Source of the DNA: Planctomycetota bacterium
GTDB lineage: Bacteria > Planctomycetota > Phycisphaerae > Sedimentisphaerales > Anaerohalosphaeraceae
Direction: 5' to 3'
Length of the DNA stretch: 64,000 bases
Assembly (NCBI GenBank): GCA_013349435.1
Contig: DUZQ01000002.1
Location: 1 to 64,000, forward strand
Shown: positions 17,007 through 26,402 of the stretch, piece by piece
Position numbering within the stretch: the stretch's first letter is position 1
Layout of the letters: the number at the start of each line of letters is the position of its first letter
Made by a program: the position numbers and the translations under genes
The notes under the pieces: generated by a model
Databases searched by the model: none
Told to the model about the DNA's origin: nothing
The model's input: only the letters and a program-made list of their open reading frames with translations

Positions 17007-17825
17007 ATGATAGCTATCGGCGAACGAATTAACGGAATGTTCGGTGATGTCAAACAGGCTATTGCCGACAAAGACAAGAAGGTTATCCAGGACCTTGCAG
17101 CCGCCCAGACCGATGCGGGTGCAACTTACCTGGATGTAAATGTGGGCACCGCCGCCGCCGACCAGGAGGCGACTATGAGCTGGCTGGTTGAGACTATTCA
17201 GGAGACCTGCCGGACACCTCTGTCTCTGGATTCCCAGAAACCGGATGTTATCGCAGCGGGATTAAAGGTTGCAGATACAAGCGGTGGAATACTGTTGAAC
17301 TCAAGCCCGCTTAATAAAAAAAGCGACGAAGAGGTTCTTGACAGGTATATAGAAATGGCCGATGGGGCGGGCCCTGACGGAAAGCTTATTACACTTACGA
17401 TGGATAAGAACGGTGTTCCTCAGGATGTCGATACCCGCGTTGCCGTTGCCGCCGAGATTGTTCAAAAGGCGATGGAGAAGGGCTTCGGCACCGACCGCCT
17501 ATTCATTGACCCTATCATCTTGCCTATCAATGTGCCGAACGCACAAATTCAGCCTACAAACATCCTTGACGCAATAGGCCAGATAAAATACCTGGCCGAC
17601 CCCGCCCCGCATATTACGATGGGGCTGTCGAACCTGTCCCAGGGAACGACCCAAAGGAGCCTGATAAATCGAGTATTCCTCTCCATGGCACTTTCTCACG
17701 GAGCCGACTCGGCCATAGTTGATGTGTTGGATGATAAGCTGATGGAAGTGTTAGCGACCACCGAGATACTGCTGAACAAGCAACTGTACTCCGACAGTTA
17801 CCTCAAGGCGTACAGAAGTGGGTAG
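17007..17825 (+). CDS. acsE: Methyltetrahydrofolate:corrinoid/iron-sulfur protein methyltransferase
   Basis: A 272-residue cytoplasmic enzyme that moves the methyl group of methyl-THF to Co(I) of AcsCD. It is a pterin-binding TIM barrel of typical length. Visible motifs are IGERING at the N-terminus, YLDVNVG, PLSLDSQKPD with D75 equivalent to the proton-network Asp of the Moorella enzyme, LLNSSPL, and GLSNLSQG. ATG 17007 has GGGAGAG at 16994-17000. It bridges the methyl branch (Fhs, MetF) and the carbonyl branch (CooS, AcsB). Confidence 0.96.
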   Translation: MIAIGERINGMFGDVKQAIADKDKKVIQDLAAAQTDAGATYLDVNVGTAAADQEATMSWLVETIQETCRTPLSLDSQKPDVIAAGLKVADTSGGILLNSSPLNKKSDEEVLDRYIEMADGAGPDGKLITLTMDKNGVPQDVDTRVAVAAEIVQKAMEKGFGTDRLFIDPIILPINVPNAQIQPTNILDAIGQIKYLADPAPHITMGLSNLSQGTTQRSLINRVFLSMALSHGADSAIVDVLDDKLMEVLATTEILLNKQLYSDSYLKAYRSG

Positions 17826-17922
17826 TTAATTTTCGATAATAAATGTGCTCTGTAGAAAAGCTCTGAAAATTGTCATTATTCATCCGGTTGAGATTTCAGG
17901 CAAGGAAAAGGGGGCAAAGCCA

Positions 17923-19689
17923 ATGAAGTTAGACGCAACCAAAATGGAAGACTGGCAGATTGCAGAAGCCGCCGAGGAGAATCTGAAACCGGTAAAACAA
18001 CTGGCCGATGAGTTGGGGCTTAACGATGAAGAATTGCTGCCGATGGGCCGACAGTTGGCCAGGGTGGATTACATAAAGGTCCTGAACAGGCTGAAGGACC
18101 GGCCCCAGGCCAGGTACATCGATGTTACCGCTATTACACCGACCCCGTTGGGAGAGGGCAAGACTACTACAGCCATCGGCCTGATACAGGGATTGGGCAA
18201 ACTCAATAAAAATGTTGTCGGTGCGATACGCCAGCCGAGCAGCGGACCGACCTTTAACATAAAAGGCTCGGCGGCCGGTGGGGGCCTGTCGCAGTGCATT
18301 CCGCTTACACCCTTTTCTATTCGTCTGACCGGCGATATCGACAGTATAACCAACGCCCACAACCTTGCGATGGTTGCCCTGACATCGCGTATGCAGCATG
18401 AGAACAATTATGATGACGCCAGGTTAGCCAGGAGCAATATCCACAAAAGGCTTAATATCGACCCGGAGCGGGTACAGATGAAGTGGGCTATCGACTTTTG
18501 TGCGCAGGCGCTTCGCAACATCACCATCGGCAAAGGCGGCAGGATGGACGGCTTAAAAATGGAATCGGGCTTTCAGATTACCGTTTCAAGCGAGATTATG
18601 GCGATTCTTGCGATTGCCAAAGACCTTAAAGACCTTCGCGAACGGATGGGCAGGATAGTAGTGGCCTACGACAAGAGCGGCAACGAGATTACCACCGCCG
18701 ACCTCGAAGTTGACGGTGCGATGACGGCCTGGATGGTGGATGCCTTAAATCCGACTTTATTGCAGAGCATAGAGGGCCAGCCGGTGTTTGTCCACGCAGG
18801 CCCGTTTGCCAACATTGCCATAGGTCAAAGCTCCATCATAGCTGACCGTATCGGTACAAAGCTGGGTGATTATCACGTTACCGAAAGCGGCTTCGGTGCC
18901 GATATCGGCTTCGAGAAGTTCTGGAATCTCAAGTGCCGAATGTCGGGCCTGGAGCCTAATGCCGTAGTTATTGTGGCGACCATAAGGGCGCTCAAAATGC
19001 ACGGAGGAGGCCCGAAGGTCAAACCCGGAATGCCTCTGGACGAAGTTTATACCAAGGAAAATCTCGAATTAGTGGAAAAGGGTTGCGAGAATCTCATAGC
19101 TCATATCGAAACGGTGAAGAAAAGCGGCGTAAAACCGGTTGTCTGTATCAACAGTTTCTATCTGGATACGCCCGATGAGATTGAGCTTGTTCGGAAAATC
19201 GCCGAGCAGAACGGCGCATTAGCTGCGGTATCCACACACTGGCTAAAAGGGGGCGAAGGAGCCTTGGAACTGGCTAAAGCGGTTGTCCATGCCTGCGAAC
19301 AAAAGAACGATTTTAAGTTTCTATACGACCTTAAGACGCCCTTGCGCCGGCGAATTGAACTGATTGCCAAAGAAGTGTACGGTGCCGACGGCGTAACTTA
19401 TACCGATACAGCACTGGAAAAGGCCAAGGCGCATGAGGCCGACCCTGTGTCGGAGACCTTGGGTACCTGCATGGTCAAGACACATCTTAGTCTGTCGCAC
19501 GACCCGGATATTAAAGGCAGACCAAAAGACTGGGAATTACCAATCAGCGACATCCTCGTGTACAAGGGAGCCGGCTTTGTCGTGCCGCTGGCCGGCGGCA
19601 TTAAACTGCTGCCCGGCACCGGTTCGGACCCGGCCTATCGCAGGATTGACGTTGATGTGAACACAGGCAAAGTGCAGGGACTGTTCTGA
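17923..19689 (+). CDS. fhs: Formate-tetrahydrofolate ligase
   Basis: A 588-residue enzyme that uses ATP to attach formate to tetrahydrofolate, the first folate step of the methyl branch. The P-loop [10 protein letters not shown] is near residue 75, and family blocks [33 protein letters not shown] and ALKMHGG are clear. It is about 30 residues longer than common homologues; the extra length is spread over internal loops, for example around residues 365-375. ATG 17923 has AAGGAAAAGGGG upstream. The frame is open for 26 codons before that but lacks family similarity. The next folate enzymes, FolD or FchA, are not in the window. Confidence 0.97.
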   Translation: MKLDATKMEDWQIAEAAEENLKPVKQLADELGLNDEELLPMGRQLARVDYIKVLNRLKDRPQARYIDVTAITPTPLGEGKTTTAIGLIQGLGKLNKNVVGAIRQPSSGPTFNIKGSAAGGGLSQCIPLTPFSIRLTGDIDSITNAHNLAMVALTSRMQHENNYDDARLARSNIHKRLNIDPERVQMKWAIDFCAQALRNITIGKGGRMDGLKMESGFQITVSSEIMAILAIAKDLKDLRERMGRIVVAYDKSGNEITTADLEVDGAMTAWMVDALNPTLLQSIEGQPVFVHAGPFANIAIGQSSIIADRIGTKLGDYHVTESGFGADIGFEKFWNLKCRMSGLEPNAVVIVATIRALKMHGGGPKVKPGMPLDEVYTKENLELVEKGCENLIAHIETVKKSGVKPVVCINSFYLDTPDEIELVRKIAEQNGALAAVSTHWLKGGEGALELAKAVVHACEQKNDFKFLYDLKTPLRRRIELIAKEVYGADGVTYTDTALEKAKAHEADPVSETLGTCMVKTHLSLSHDPDIKGRPKDWELPISDILVYKGAGFVVPLAGGIKLLPGTGSDPAYRRIDVDVNTGKVQGLF

Positions 19690-19700
19690 TTAGGTCAGAA

Positions 19701-19719
19701 CCCCGCGTAAAACGCGGGG
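19701..19719 (+). other. Intercistronic GC hairpin (fhs-hydrogenase)
   Basis: CCCCGCGT-AAA-ACGCGGGG forms a perfect 8-bp stem. A 28-bp block that includes it (19695-19722) recurs exactly at 24255-24282 before fdhA. No T-run follows. Confidence 0.85.
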
Positions 19720-19770
19720 CTATATAGAGATGTGGCGATATACGTTACCGAGATGCAGAAAGGGAAAAGA

Positions 19771-20625
19771 ATGGCGACAAAAGAGTATCCGGTAGTTTGG
19801 CTGCAGGGGGCGGGCTGTACGGGCTGTTCGATATCTGTTCTGAACGCGGTCAGTCCGAGGATTCAGAATCTGCTGCTGGATGAGGTCGTTCCGGGGCACC
19901 ACCTTAATATGCTGTTCAACGCTACGATAATGGCCGGCGAGGGGGAAGCGGTCATTGAGGTCTTGAAGGACACCGAAACAGAGAGAAAAGGCGGCTATAT
20001 ATTAGTCGTCGAAGGTGCGATACCAACAGCGGCGGACGGACTCTACGGCAGCATTGGCGAACGAGGCGGCAGGCACCTTACTATCGAACAGAGCGTTGCG
20101 GAACTTGGGGCAAATGCGCTGGTGGCAATCGCTATCGGCACGTGCGCCGCTTACGGAGGGATACCGGCGGGAAAACCAAATCCCACGCAATGCAAAGGTG
20201 TAAAGGAATTATTCGACGAAAAGGGCATCGACACATTGGTGGTGAATCTGCCCGGCTGTCCGGTGCACCCGGATTGGTTCACCGGAACTGTATCTGTTAT
20301 TATGTTCAGCGGCCTGGATGCGGTCAAGCTGGACAATGTCGGCCGGCCTGAACTTTTCTACGGGCGGTTGATTCACGAAAATTGTCCCCGGCGGGCGGAT
20401 TTCGATAAGGGCAGGTTCGCCGAGAAGCTGGGCGACCAAGGGTGCCTTTATAAGTTGGGATGCAAAGGGCATTACACAAATGCGGACTGTCCCATAAGAC
20501 AGTGGAACAACGGCGTGAGCTGGTGCATCAAGGCGGGGTCGCCTTGTTTGGGGTGTGTTGAGCCGGAATTTCCGGACGGAATGTCGCCGATTTACGAGAT
20601 AGTTACGTTTGAGGACCTCAAATGA
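19771..20625 (+). CDS. [NiFe] hydrogenase small subunit
   Basis: A 284-residue subunit carrying the Fe-S relay from the active site. The proximal cluster motif is LQGAGCTGCSISVLNA (residues 9-24), with GTCAAYGG and NLPGCPVHPDW supplying further ligands. The distal and medial clusters lie in HENCPRR...GCKGHYTNADCP and SWCIKAGSPCLGC. The sequence resembles group 1 uptake enzymes, yet no twin-arginine signal peptide is present, even with the alternative GTG start at 19732, and no membrane anchor follows. It is therefore probably cytoplasmic. ATG 19771 is chosen because AAAGGG lies 7-8 nt upstream. It overlaps the large subunit by 4 bp. Confidence 0.92.
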   Translation: MATKEYPVVWLQGAGCTGCSISVLNAVSPRIQNLLLDEVVPGHHLNMLFNATIMAGEGEAVIEVLKDTETERKGGYILVVEGAIPTAADGLYGSIGERGGRHLTIEQSVAELGANALVAIAIGTCAAYGGIPAGKPNPTQCKGVKELFDEKGIDTLVVNLPGCPVHPDWFTGTVSVIMFSGLDAVKLDNVGRPELFYGRLIHENCPRRADFDKGRFAEKLGDQGCLYKLGCKGHYTNADCPIRQWNNGVSWCIKAGSPCLGCVEPEFPDGMSPIYEIVTFEDLK

Positions 20626-22106
20626 GCAAGACGATAAAAATCGACCCGTTGACAAGGATCGAAGGGCACATGGCTATCGAGGCGCTTGTTGACGACGGCG
20701 TAGTGAAGGAGGCCCGAAGCGCCGGGACGCTGTTTCGGGGTTTTGAGATAATCCTTCAGGGCAGGGACCCTCGCGACGCCAACCGACTCACGCAGCGAAT
20801 ATGCGGGGTATGCCCGACTTCCCACGCTACCGCGTCGGCTTTGTGCATTGACGATGCGTTCGGCCTGACGAATAAGATTCCGGACAATGCCAAGCTGATT
20901 AGAGCGCTCATCTTAGGTGCAAATTTTCTGCAGTCGCACATCCTGCATTTTTATCACCTCGCGGCGCCGGACTATGTGGACGCCGCCGGTGCGGTTGGTG
21001 CGGTATCGCCGTTTGTACCGCGGTATGAAGGGGATTATCGCATATCGGGCCAGGCTAATGCCGAGCTGGTGAACCATTATGTTGAGGCGCTTGATATCCG
21101 CCGAAAGTGTCAGGAGATGCTGTCGGTCTTCGGCGGTAAGATGCCGCATAATGTGAGCACCGTTCCCGGGGGCGTTACCGAAAAGCCCACCGAAGATAAA
21201 ATTACCAATTTTCTATGGAGGCTGAACGAAATACGGGATTTTGTTGATAATGTCTATATTCCAGACGTGATTTACGTGGCCAACAGCTATGATGACTATC
21301 TCGGTATCGGCAAAGGCTGTGGAAAGGTCCTTACTTACGGGGGATTTGACCTGCCGACCGGCAGGTTCTTCAAGGCGGGGGTTGTTTCGGAGGATTTAAA
21401 ACTCGAACCGTTTGTCAGTGAAAATATAACAGAGGACCTGAAGTATTCCTGGTATGCGGACTCCGGCTCCGGCAGGAATCCTGCCGAGGGACAGACCGAA
21501 CCGAAGCTCGACAAAAAGCAGGCCTATTCATTCCTGAAGTCTCCCCGCTATAACGGCAAGGTGGTTGAGCTTGGACCATTGGCGCGGATGATAAGTAATT
21601 ATGTGCAGAACGATGCGGGTACCAAGAAACTTGTTGATTCGCTGCTCGGTCAATTGGGAGTCGGGACCGATGCATTGTTTTCGGTTCTCGGCAGGCACGC
21701 GGCAAGGGCTCTGGAGGCAAAAATAATAGCAGATGCGATGGCCGACTGGCTGCAGATACTCAAGCCTGCCGAGCCGGTTATTGTCGCCAATGAGGTACCC
21801 GCCGAGGGCACAGGTGCGGGGTTAACAGAGGCTCCGCGTGGTTCGTTAGGACACTGGATGACTATAAAGGACAGGAAAATCGAGCGGTATCAGGTCATAA
21901 CGCCAACCGCCTGGAACGCATCGCCGAAAGATGATAAAGACCAGCCGGGCGCGGTTGAACAGGCACTGATGGGTACGAAAGTCAAAGACAGGGATAATCC
22001 TTTTGAATTAGTACGAATCGTCCGGGCGTTTGACCCTTGTCTGGCCTGCTCGGTTCATCTGCTTGATGCAAATAAAAATGCTTCAGGAGTCTTCAAGGTT
22101 GTATGA
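20622..22106 (+). CDS. [NiFe] hydrogenase large (catalytic) subunit
   Basis: A 494-residue catalytic subunit. The L1 motif RICGVCPTSHA begins near residue 59 and the C-terminal motif DPCLACSVH spans 471-479, giving the four Cys ligands for Ni-Fe(CN)2CO. A 15-residue tail after His479 should be removed by the maturation protease encoded next. ATG 20622 overlaps the small-subunit stop (ATGA). With formate dehydrogenase and HydB/HydG-like subunits in the same island, this enzyme probably supplies electrons from H2 to CO2 fixation. No b-type cytochrome, Hyp factors or Ech-like subunits are nearby. Confidence 0.95.
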   Translation: MSKTIKIDPLTRIEGHMAIEALVDDGVVKEARSAGTLFRGFEIILQGRDPRDANRLTQRICGVCPTSHATASALCIDDAFGLTNKIPDNAKLIRALILGANFLQSHILHFYHLAAPDYVDAAGAVGAVSPFVPRYEGDYRISGQANAELVNHYVEALDIRRKCQEMLSVFGGKMPHNVSTVPGGVTEKPTEDKITNFLWRLNEIRDFVDNVYIPDVIYVANSYDDYLGIGKGCGKVLTYGGFDLPTGRFFKAGVVSEDLKLEPFVSENITEDLKYSWYADSGSGRNPAEGQTEPKLDKKQAYSFLKSPRYNGKVVELGPLARMISNYVQNDAGTKKLVDSLLGQLGVGTDALFSVLGRHAARALEAKIIADAMADWLQILKPAEPVIVANEVPAEGTGAGLTEAPRGSLGHWMTIKDRKIERYQVITPTAWNASPKDDKDQPGAVEQALMGTKVKDRDNPFELVRIVRAFDPCLACSVHLLDANKNASGVFKVV

Positions 22107-22107
22107 T

Positions 22108-22638
22108 ATGCCATCAGAGACAGATGCCGCTTCGGCGGTTGGTGCACAGAACGGCTCTGCCCGAAAGGTGCGGGTGTTAGTGGTCGGAGTCGGCAATATC
22201 CTGTTAAAGGATGAAGGTGTCGGTGTGCATGTAGCAAAGAAGCTTTTGGAGACGGCTTTGCCGGGCGATGTCGAGGTTATCGACTGTGGAACCTGCGGAC
22301 TGGATATACTTTTGCTGTATAAGGAAGTGGAGAAGTTGATAGTGGTTGACGCGACCAGGGCCGGGCATAAAGCGGGAACTATCTATAAGGCGGTCCTTTC
22401 AGCCGGTGAAATCCAAAGGCCGGCGCAGTTACTCGGCGGGGGGGCCGATTCGAGAATAAGCCTGCATCAAGTCGGTCTGACCGAAGCACTGGCCGCTGCG
22501 AATACGTTGAATCAGACCCCAAAAGAGATTGTAATAATCGGTGTCGAACCGGGCGAGTGTAACTGGGGCCTGGAATTGACCGGGCCTGTGGCGCGAAGTG
22601 TTCCTGAAGTCGTAAACAAAGTATTAGAGGAAATTTGA
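22108..22638 (+). CDS. Hydrogenase maturation endopeptidase (HyaD/HybD/HycI family)
   Basis: A 176-residue protease that clips the C-terminal tail of the large subunit after nickel insertion. The family signature VVGVGNILLKDEGVGVHVA (about residues 27-45) contains the nickel-sensing Glu/Asp, and IIGVEPGECNWG is near 135. About 24 residues precede the domain, so the true start might lie slightly further in. It begins two bases after the hydL stop, which supports a dedicated role for this hydrogenase. Confidence 0.9.
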   Translation: MPSETDAASAVGAQNGSARKVRVLVVGVGNILLKDEGVGVHVAKKLLETALPGDVEVIDCGTCGLDILLLYKEVEKLIVVDATRAGHKAGTIYKAVLSAGEIQRPAQLLGGGADSRISLHQVGLTEALAAANTLNQTPKEIVIIGVEPGECNWGLELTGPVARSVPEVVNKVLEEI

Positions 22639-22639
22639 A

Positions 22640-23302
22640 ATGTTATACACAGAGAATAAACCGATTGAAGAGATACTGGACTGTCTCGGCGAAGAGAAAA
22701 ATATCTTCCTGTTGGCCTGTAACGGTTGCGCGGACATCTGCGAAACCGGCGGCCAACAGGCACTTACAACAATGAAGCGGGAGCTGGAAAAAGCGGGCAA
22801 GAATGTCAGCGGGACTGCGTTGGTGGATTTTCTGTGCGATAAGATGCTCGTCGCGACCAGATTAGCCAGAGAGGCCAAAAACCTGCAAAAGGCGGACTCG
22901 GTTCTTGCGTTGACGTGTGGAATCGGTGTTCAGGCGGTGGCGAAGGTGGTTGAGAAGGTAGTGCATCCCGCGGCCAATACGGTATCATTGGGAGGCCTTC
23001 ACGGGCTCTGGCCGGCCGAGGAACTTTGCCGGGCTTGTGGCGAGTGTGTGCTGGATTATACGGGAGGTATCTGCCCCATCGCGTTTTGCGCCAAGAATTT
23101 GCTGAACGGGCCTTGCGGCGGCTCGCAGGACGGCAAGTGCGAGGTCGATAAAGACACCGACTGCGCGTGGCAGTTGATTTACGACAGACTCAAGAGCTTA
23201 GGCAAACTGGATAACCTTGCAAGGATAGCAGAAGCGAAAGACTGGCAGCAAAGCACAAGTTTGGAACAACGAAAAACCAAATTCACAAAGGCGATGTTAT
23301 GA
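22640..23302 (+). CDS. metV: MetV: zinc/Fe-S partner subunit of methylene-THF reductase
   Basis: A 220-residue protein with the methylene-tetrahydrofolate-reductase C-terminal domain found in acetogens. Cysteine motifs include LACNGCADICETGG (about 26-39), CRACGECVLDYTGGICPIAFCAKN (about residue 130-153; core CxxCxxC) and GPCGGSQDGKCEV, consistent with Fe-S and zinc sites. It overlaps metF by 4 bp. In acetogens MetV and MetF form the reductase together, with MetV taking electrons in. Confidence 0.9.
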   Translation: MLYTENKPIEEILDCLGEEKNIFLLACNGCADICETGGQQALTTMKRELEKAGKNVSGTALVDFLCDKMLVATRLAREAKNLQKADSVLALTCGIGVQAVAKVVEKVVHPAANTVSLGGLHGLWPAEELCRACGECVLDYTGGICPIAFCAKNLLNGPCGGSQDGKCEVDKDTDCAWQLIYDRLKSLGKLDNLARIAEAKDWQQSTSLEQRKTKFTKAML

Positions 23303-24219
23303 AATCAGGAAGCAGACTTGAAAAGGTTCTCACAGCAGGCAAATTCGCGGTAACTTGTGAATTGGGACCGCCCAAAAACAGTAACCCGCAAATAATCAAA
23401 AAAAAGGCCGGGTATTGCGCCGGAAAGGTCGATGGTGTCAATATTACCGACAATCAAACCGCAATCGTCAGGATGTCGAGTATAGCTTCGGGAGTCATAG
23501 CAATGTCGTGCGGTCTTGAGCCGATTATGCAGATGGTATGCCGGGACAGGAACAGGATTGCGATGCAAAGCGACATTTTAGGAGCGGCGGGACTCGGCAT
23601 CAGGAACATCCTGTGTCTTTCAGGCGACCATCAGAAGTTGGGTAACCATCCCGAAGCCAAGAACGTATTCGATATAGATTCAATTCAATTGATTGCAATG
23701 GTCAGGAAAATGAGGGATGACAAACAGTTTCTTTCGGGCGACCCGATAAAAGAACATGAGCCGAGGCTGTTCATAGGCGCCGTTGCAAATCCGTTTGCCG
23801 GCCCGCTCGAACTCAGGGTGATGCGTCTTGCCAAGAAGATCCAAGCAGGCGCCGATTTTATCCAGACGCAGTGCGTGTTCGACATAGACAGATTCGGCGA
23901 ATGGACGGAGCTGGTTACCGAGGCGGGTCTTCACAGCAAGGTGTACATACTGGTGGGACTTACACCGGTGCGCTCGCACAAGGCGCTTTTGTATATGAAA
24001 AGCAACGTGGCGGGGATGAGCATACCGAATGAGCTTGTAAGCAGGATGGAATCGGCAAATGATGCCGGGGAAGAAGGCGTCAAAATCTGTCTTGAGATGA
24101 TAGAGAAAGTACGGAAAATGGAGGGGATAGCGGGCATTCATCTTATGCCGATAGGCTGGGAGAGCATTACGCCGGTTATCTTGGAACGTGCGGGTTTGCT
24201 TCCGCGGCCCGAAGTATAG
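23299..24219 (+). CDS. metF: 5,10-methylenetetrahydrofolate reductase
   Basis: A 306-residue FAD-dependent TIM-barrel enzyme that makes methyl-THF for AcsE. Family blocks are TCELGPPKN at the N-terminus, VDGVNITDNQ, ILCLSGDHQ, GADFIQTQCVFD and GLTPVRSHKAL. ATG 23299 overlaps the end of metV (ATGA), typical of translational coupling. No RnfC2-like or HdrA-like third subunit is nearby, so the electron donor is unclear. Confidence 0.95.
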   Translation: MKSGSRLEKVLTAGKFAVTCELGPPKNSNPQIIKKKAGYCAGKVDGVNITDNQTAIVRMSSIASGVIAMSCGLEPIMQMVCRDRNRIAMQSDILGAAGLGIRNILCLSGDHQKLGNHPEAKNVFDIDSIQLIAMVRKMRDDKQFLSGDPIKEHEPRLFIGAVANPFAGPLELRVMRLAKKIQAGADFIQTQCVFDIDRFGEWTELVTEAGLHSKVYILVGLTPVRSHKALLYMKSNVAGMSIPNELVSRMESANDAGEEGVKICLEMIEKVRKMEGIAGIHLMPIGWESITPVILERAGLLPRPEV

Positions 24220-24260
24220 GGTATTAAATTGCCCTACCTTTCCAAAGGAACTGTTCAGAA

Positions 24261-24279
24261 CCCCGCGTAAAACGCGGGG
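24261..24279 (+). other. Intercistronic GC hairpin (metF-fdhA)
   Basis: CCCCGCGT-AAA-ACGCGGGG, identical to 19701-19719 and embedded in the same 28-bp conserved block (24255-24282). It is located 69 bp before the fdhA start. Confidence 0.85.
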
Positions 24280-24347
24280 CTAAATAGAAATATGATGCCT
24301 TGTCTCATATAACAAAACATAAATCAATAGAAAACCGGGGATATCAG

Positions 24348-26384
24348 ATGAATCTTAAGCATGTTGCCACGACTTGTCCTTATTGCGGCGCAGGCTGTGG
24401 TTTTTATCTTAAAGTAAAAGAGGGTGAACTCGCCGGCGTTATCCCCAGCAAAAACCATCCCGTCTCGCAGGGCAGGCTCTGTATCAAGGGCATAACTTCC
24501 TGGCAAAGCGTCATCGGCGCCGACAGGATTAAAAAACCGCTTGTCAAAAAAAACGGCGAGTTTAAAGAAACATCCTGGGACAAAGCCCTCGATTTGGTCG
24601 CGGAGAAGTTGACGGCTGTCAGGGAAAAACACGGTCCCGATAGTCTCGGTGTCTGGGGTTCTGCCAGGTGCACAAATGAACTGAATTATCTCGCCCAGAA
24701 ACTCGCCCGTGCGGTGCTCGGCACGAATAACGTTGACCACTGCGCCAGGACGTGCCACTCGCCCACCGTGGCGGGGCTTGTGCGTTCATTCGGTTCCGGT
24801 GCTATGACCAATTCCATCGATGAGCTGAAGGACTCGGCCTGTATATTTGCGGTAGGCTCCAACGCGCCGGAGGCCCATCCCCTGATCGGCTGGCGGATTA
24901 TCACGGCAAAGGACAAAGGAGCAAGGATCATCGTATGCGATCCGAGAAAGACAGATATGGCCCAATACGCCGATTTCCATATCCAGCACTACCCGGGCAC
25001 CGATATTGCACTTCTTAATTGTCTGATGAACGTGATTATATCAGAAGGTCTTGAAGACAAAGAATATGTCCGGACAAGGACCGAGGGTTTCGAGGAACTA
25101 AAAAAGGCTGTGGCCAAATACACCCCCGAATATACCGAACCTGTTGTCGGTGTCAGCAGCAGGATGCTGGCAAAAGCCGCAAGGCTCTACGCCACGACCA
25201 AGCCCGCTTCGATTATCTATACCCTGGGCATAACCGAGCACACGGTGGGAACGGAAAATGTGATGAGCGTTGCCAATCTGGCGATGCTTACCGGCAATGT
25301 GGGTATCGAATCAGGGGGCGTAAATCCTCTTCGGGGCCAAAATAACGTACAGGGCGCCTGCGATATGGCGGCCCTGCCTAATGTTTATCCCGGATACCAA
25401 AAGGTCGATGACCCACAGATTCAGCAGAAGTTTGAAAAGGCCTGGGACGTAAAATTAAGCCCCAAACCCGGACTCACGCTGACCGACCAGCTCATCCAGG
25501 CCAGAGAAGGTAACATAAAAGGTCTTTATATAATCGGCGAGGACCCACTCACCAGCGACCCCAACATTACCGAGGTGCGCAAAGCATTGGAAAGTCTAGA
25601 GTTTCTGGTGGTGCATGAAATTTATATGACACCGACGGCAAAAATGGCTGATGTAGTTTTGCCGGGTGCAAGCTTTGCAGAGAAAACAGGAACGTTTACC
25701 AATTCCGAGCGCCGGGTGCAGCTTATAAACAAGGCGATTGAACCAATATGCAGCAGCAGAGGCGATTGGGAAATAGTCTGTGATGTCGCGACAAGAATGG
25801 GCTATCCCTTCGAGTACGCCGACACAGCCGGGGTAATGGACGAGATTGCCTCGCTTACACCGATATACGGCGGGATAAGCCACGACAGAATTCGCAAGGT
25901 CGGCCTGCAGTGGCCCTGCCTCGACAAAAGCCACCCGGGCACGAAGTATCTGCACAAAGACAAATTCAGCAGGGGCCTTGGCAAATTTCATGCTATCGAG
26001 CACAGGCCGCCCGCCGAGGTGCCCGACGAGCAGTATCCGTTCATACTGAGCACCGGCAGGATTCGGTTTCATTATAACGTCGGCACAATGAGCCGCAGGA
26101 CACACCTGCTTGACCGGGAACACCCGTTTATGTTCGTAGAGGTCAACACCGCGGACGGCGAAAGGCTCAGCATCAGGGACATGGATGATTGTACGGTGTC
26201 CACCAGAAGAGGACAATTAACCGTCAAGGCGAGGGTCTCTGACAGGGTCAAACAGGGCGTACTGTGGATGCCGTTTCATTTTGTCGAAGCCCCCGCGAAC
26301 TTGCTGACAAATGACGCGTTTTGTCCCATAGCTAGAACCGGTGAGTACAAAGCCTGTGCGGCAAGGTTGGAAAAGGCAAAATAA
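24348..26384 (+). CDS. Molybdo/tungsto formate dehydrogenase catalytic subunit (cysteine form)
   Basis: A 678-residue FdhF-like member of the Mo/W-bisPGD family. The N-terminal [4Fe-4S] motif CPYCGAGC starts at C10, with CIKG completing it near residue 45. The active-site region HCARTCHSPTVAGL has Cys136 where many homologues carry selenocysteine. Typical cofactor blocks GVNPLRGQNNVQGACDMA, DVVLPGASFAEKTGTFTN and STGRIRFHYNVGTMSRRT are visible. ATG 24348 follows CCGGGG with good spacing. With the next two genes it probably forms an NAD(P)-linked enzyme that reduces CO2 to formate for Fhs or does the reverse. No twin-arginine signal, so cytoplasmic. Confidence 0.93.
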   Translation: MNLKHVATTCPYCGAGCGFYLKVKEGELAGVIPSKNHPVSQGRLCIKGITSWQSVIGADRIKKPLVKKNGEFKETSWDKALDLVAEKLTAVREKHGPDSLGVWGSARCTNELNYLAQKLARAVLGTNNVDHCARTCHSPTVAGLVRSFGSGAMTNSIDELKDSACIFAVGSNAPEAHPLIGWRIITAKDKGARIIVCDPRKTDMAQYADFHIQHYPGTDIALLNCLMNVIISEGLEDKEYVRTRTEGFEELKKAVAKYTPEYTEPVVGVSSRMLAKAARLYATTKPASIIYTLGITEHTVGTENVMSVANLAMLTGNVGIESGGVNPLRGQNNVQGACDMAALPNVYPGYQKVDDPQIQQKFEKAWDVKLSPKPGLTLTDQLIQAREGNIKGLYIIGEDPLTSDPNITEVRKALESLEFLVVHEIYMTPTAKMADVVLPGASFAEKTGTFTNSERRVQLINKAIEPICSSRGDWEIVCDVATRMGYPFEYADTAGVMDEIASLTPIYGGISHDRIRKVGLQWPCLDKSHPGTKYLHKDKFSRGLGKFHAIEHRPPAEVPDEQYPFILSTGRIRFHYNVGTMSRRTHLLDREHPFMFVEVNTADGERLSIRDMDDCTVSTRRGQLTVKARVSDRVKQGVLWMPFHFVEAPANLLTNDAFCPIARTGEYKACAARLEKAK

Positions 26385-26402
26385 AAATGCGAAGGAAATA
26401 AT

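Noticed and set aside
24750..24760. Selenocysteine at the formate dehydrogenase active site
   Set aside because: The codon is TGC (Cys136), not TGA, and no SECIS element is required.
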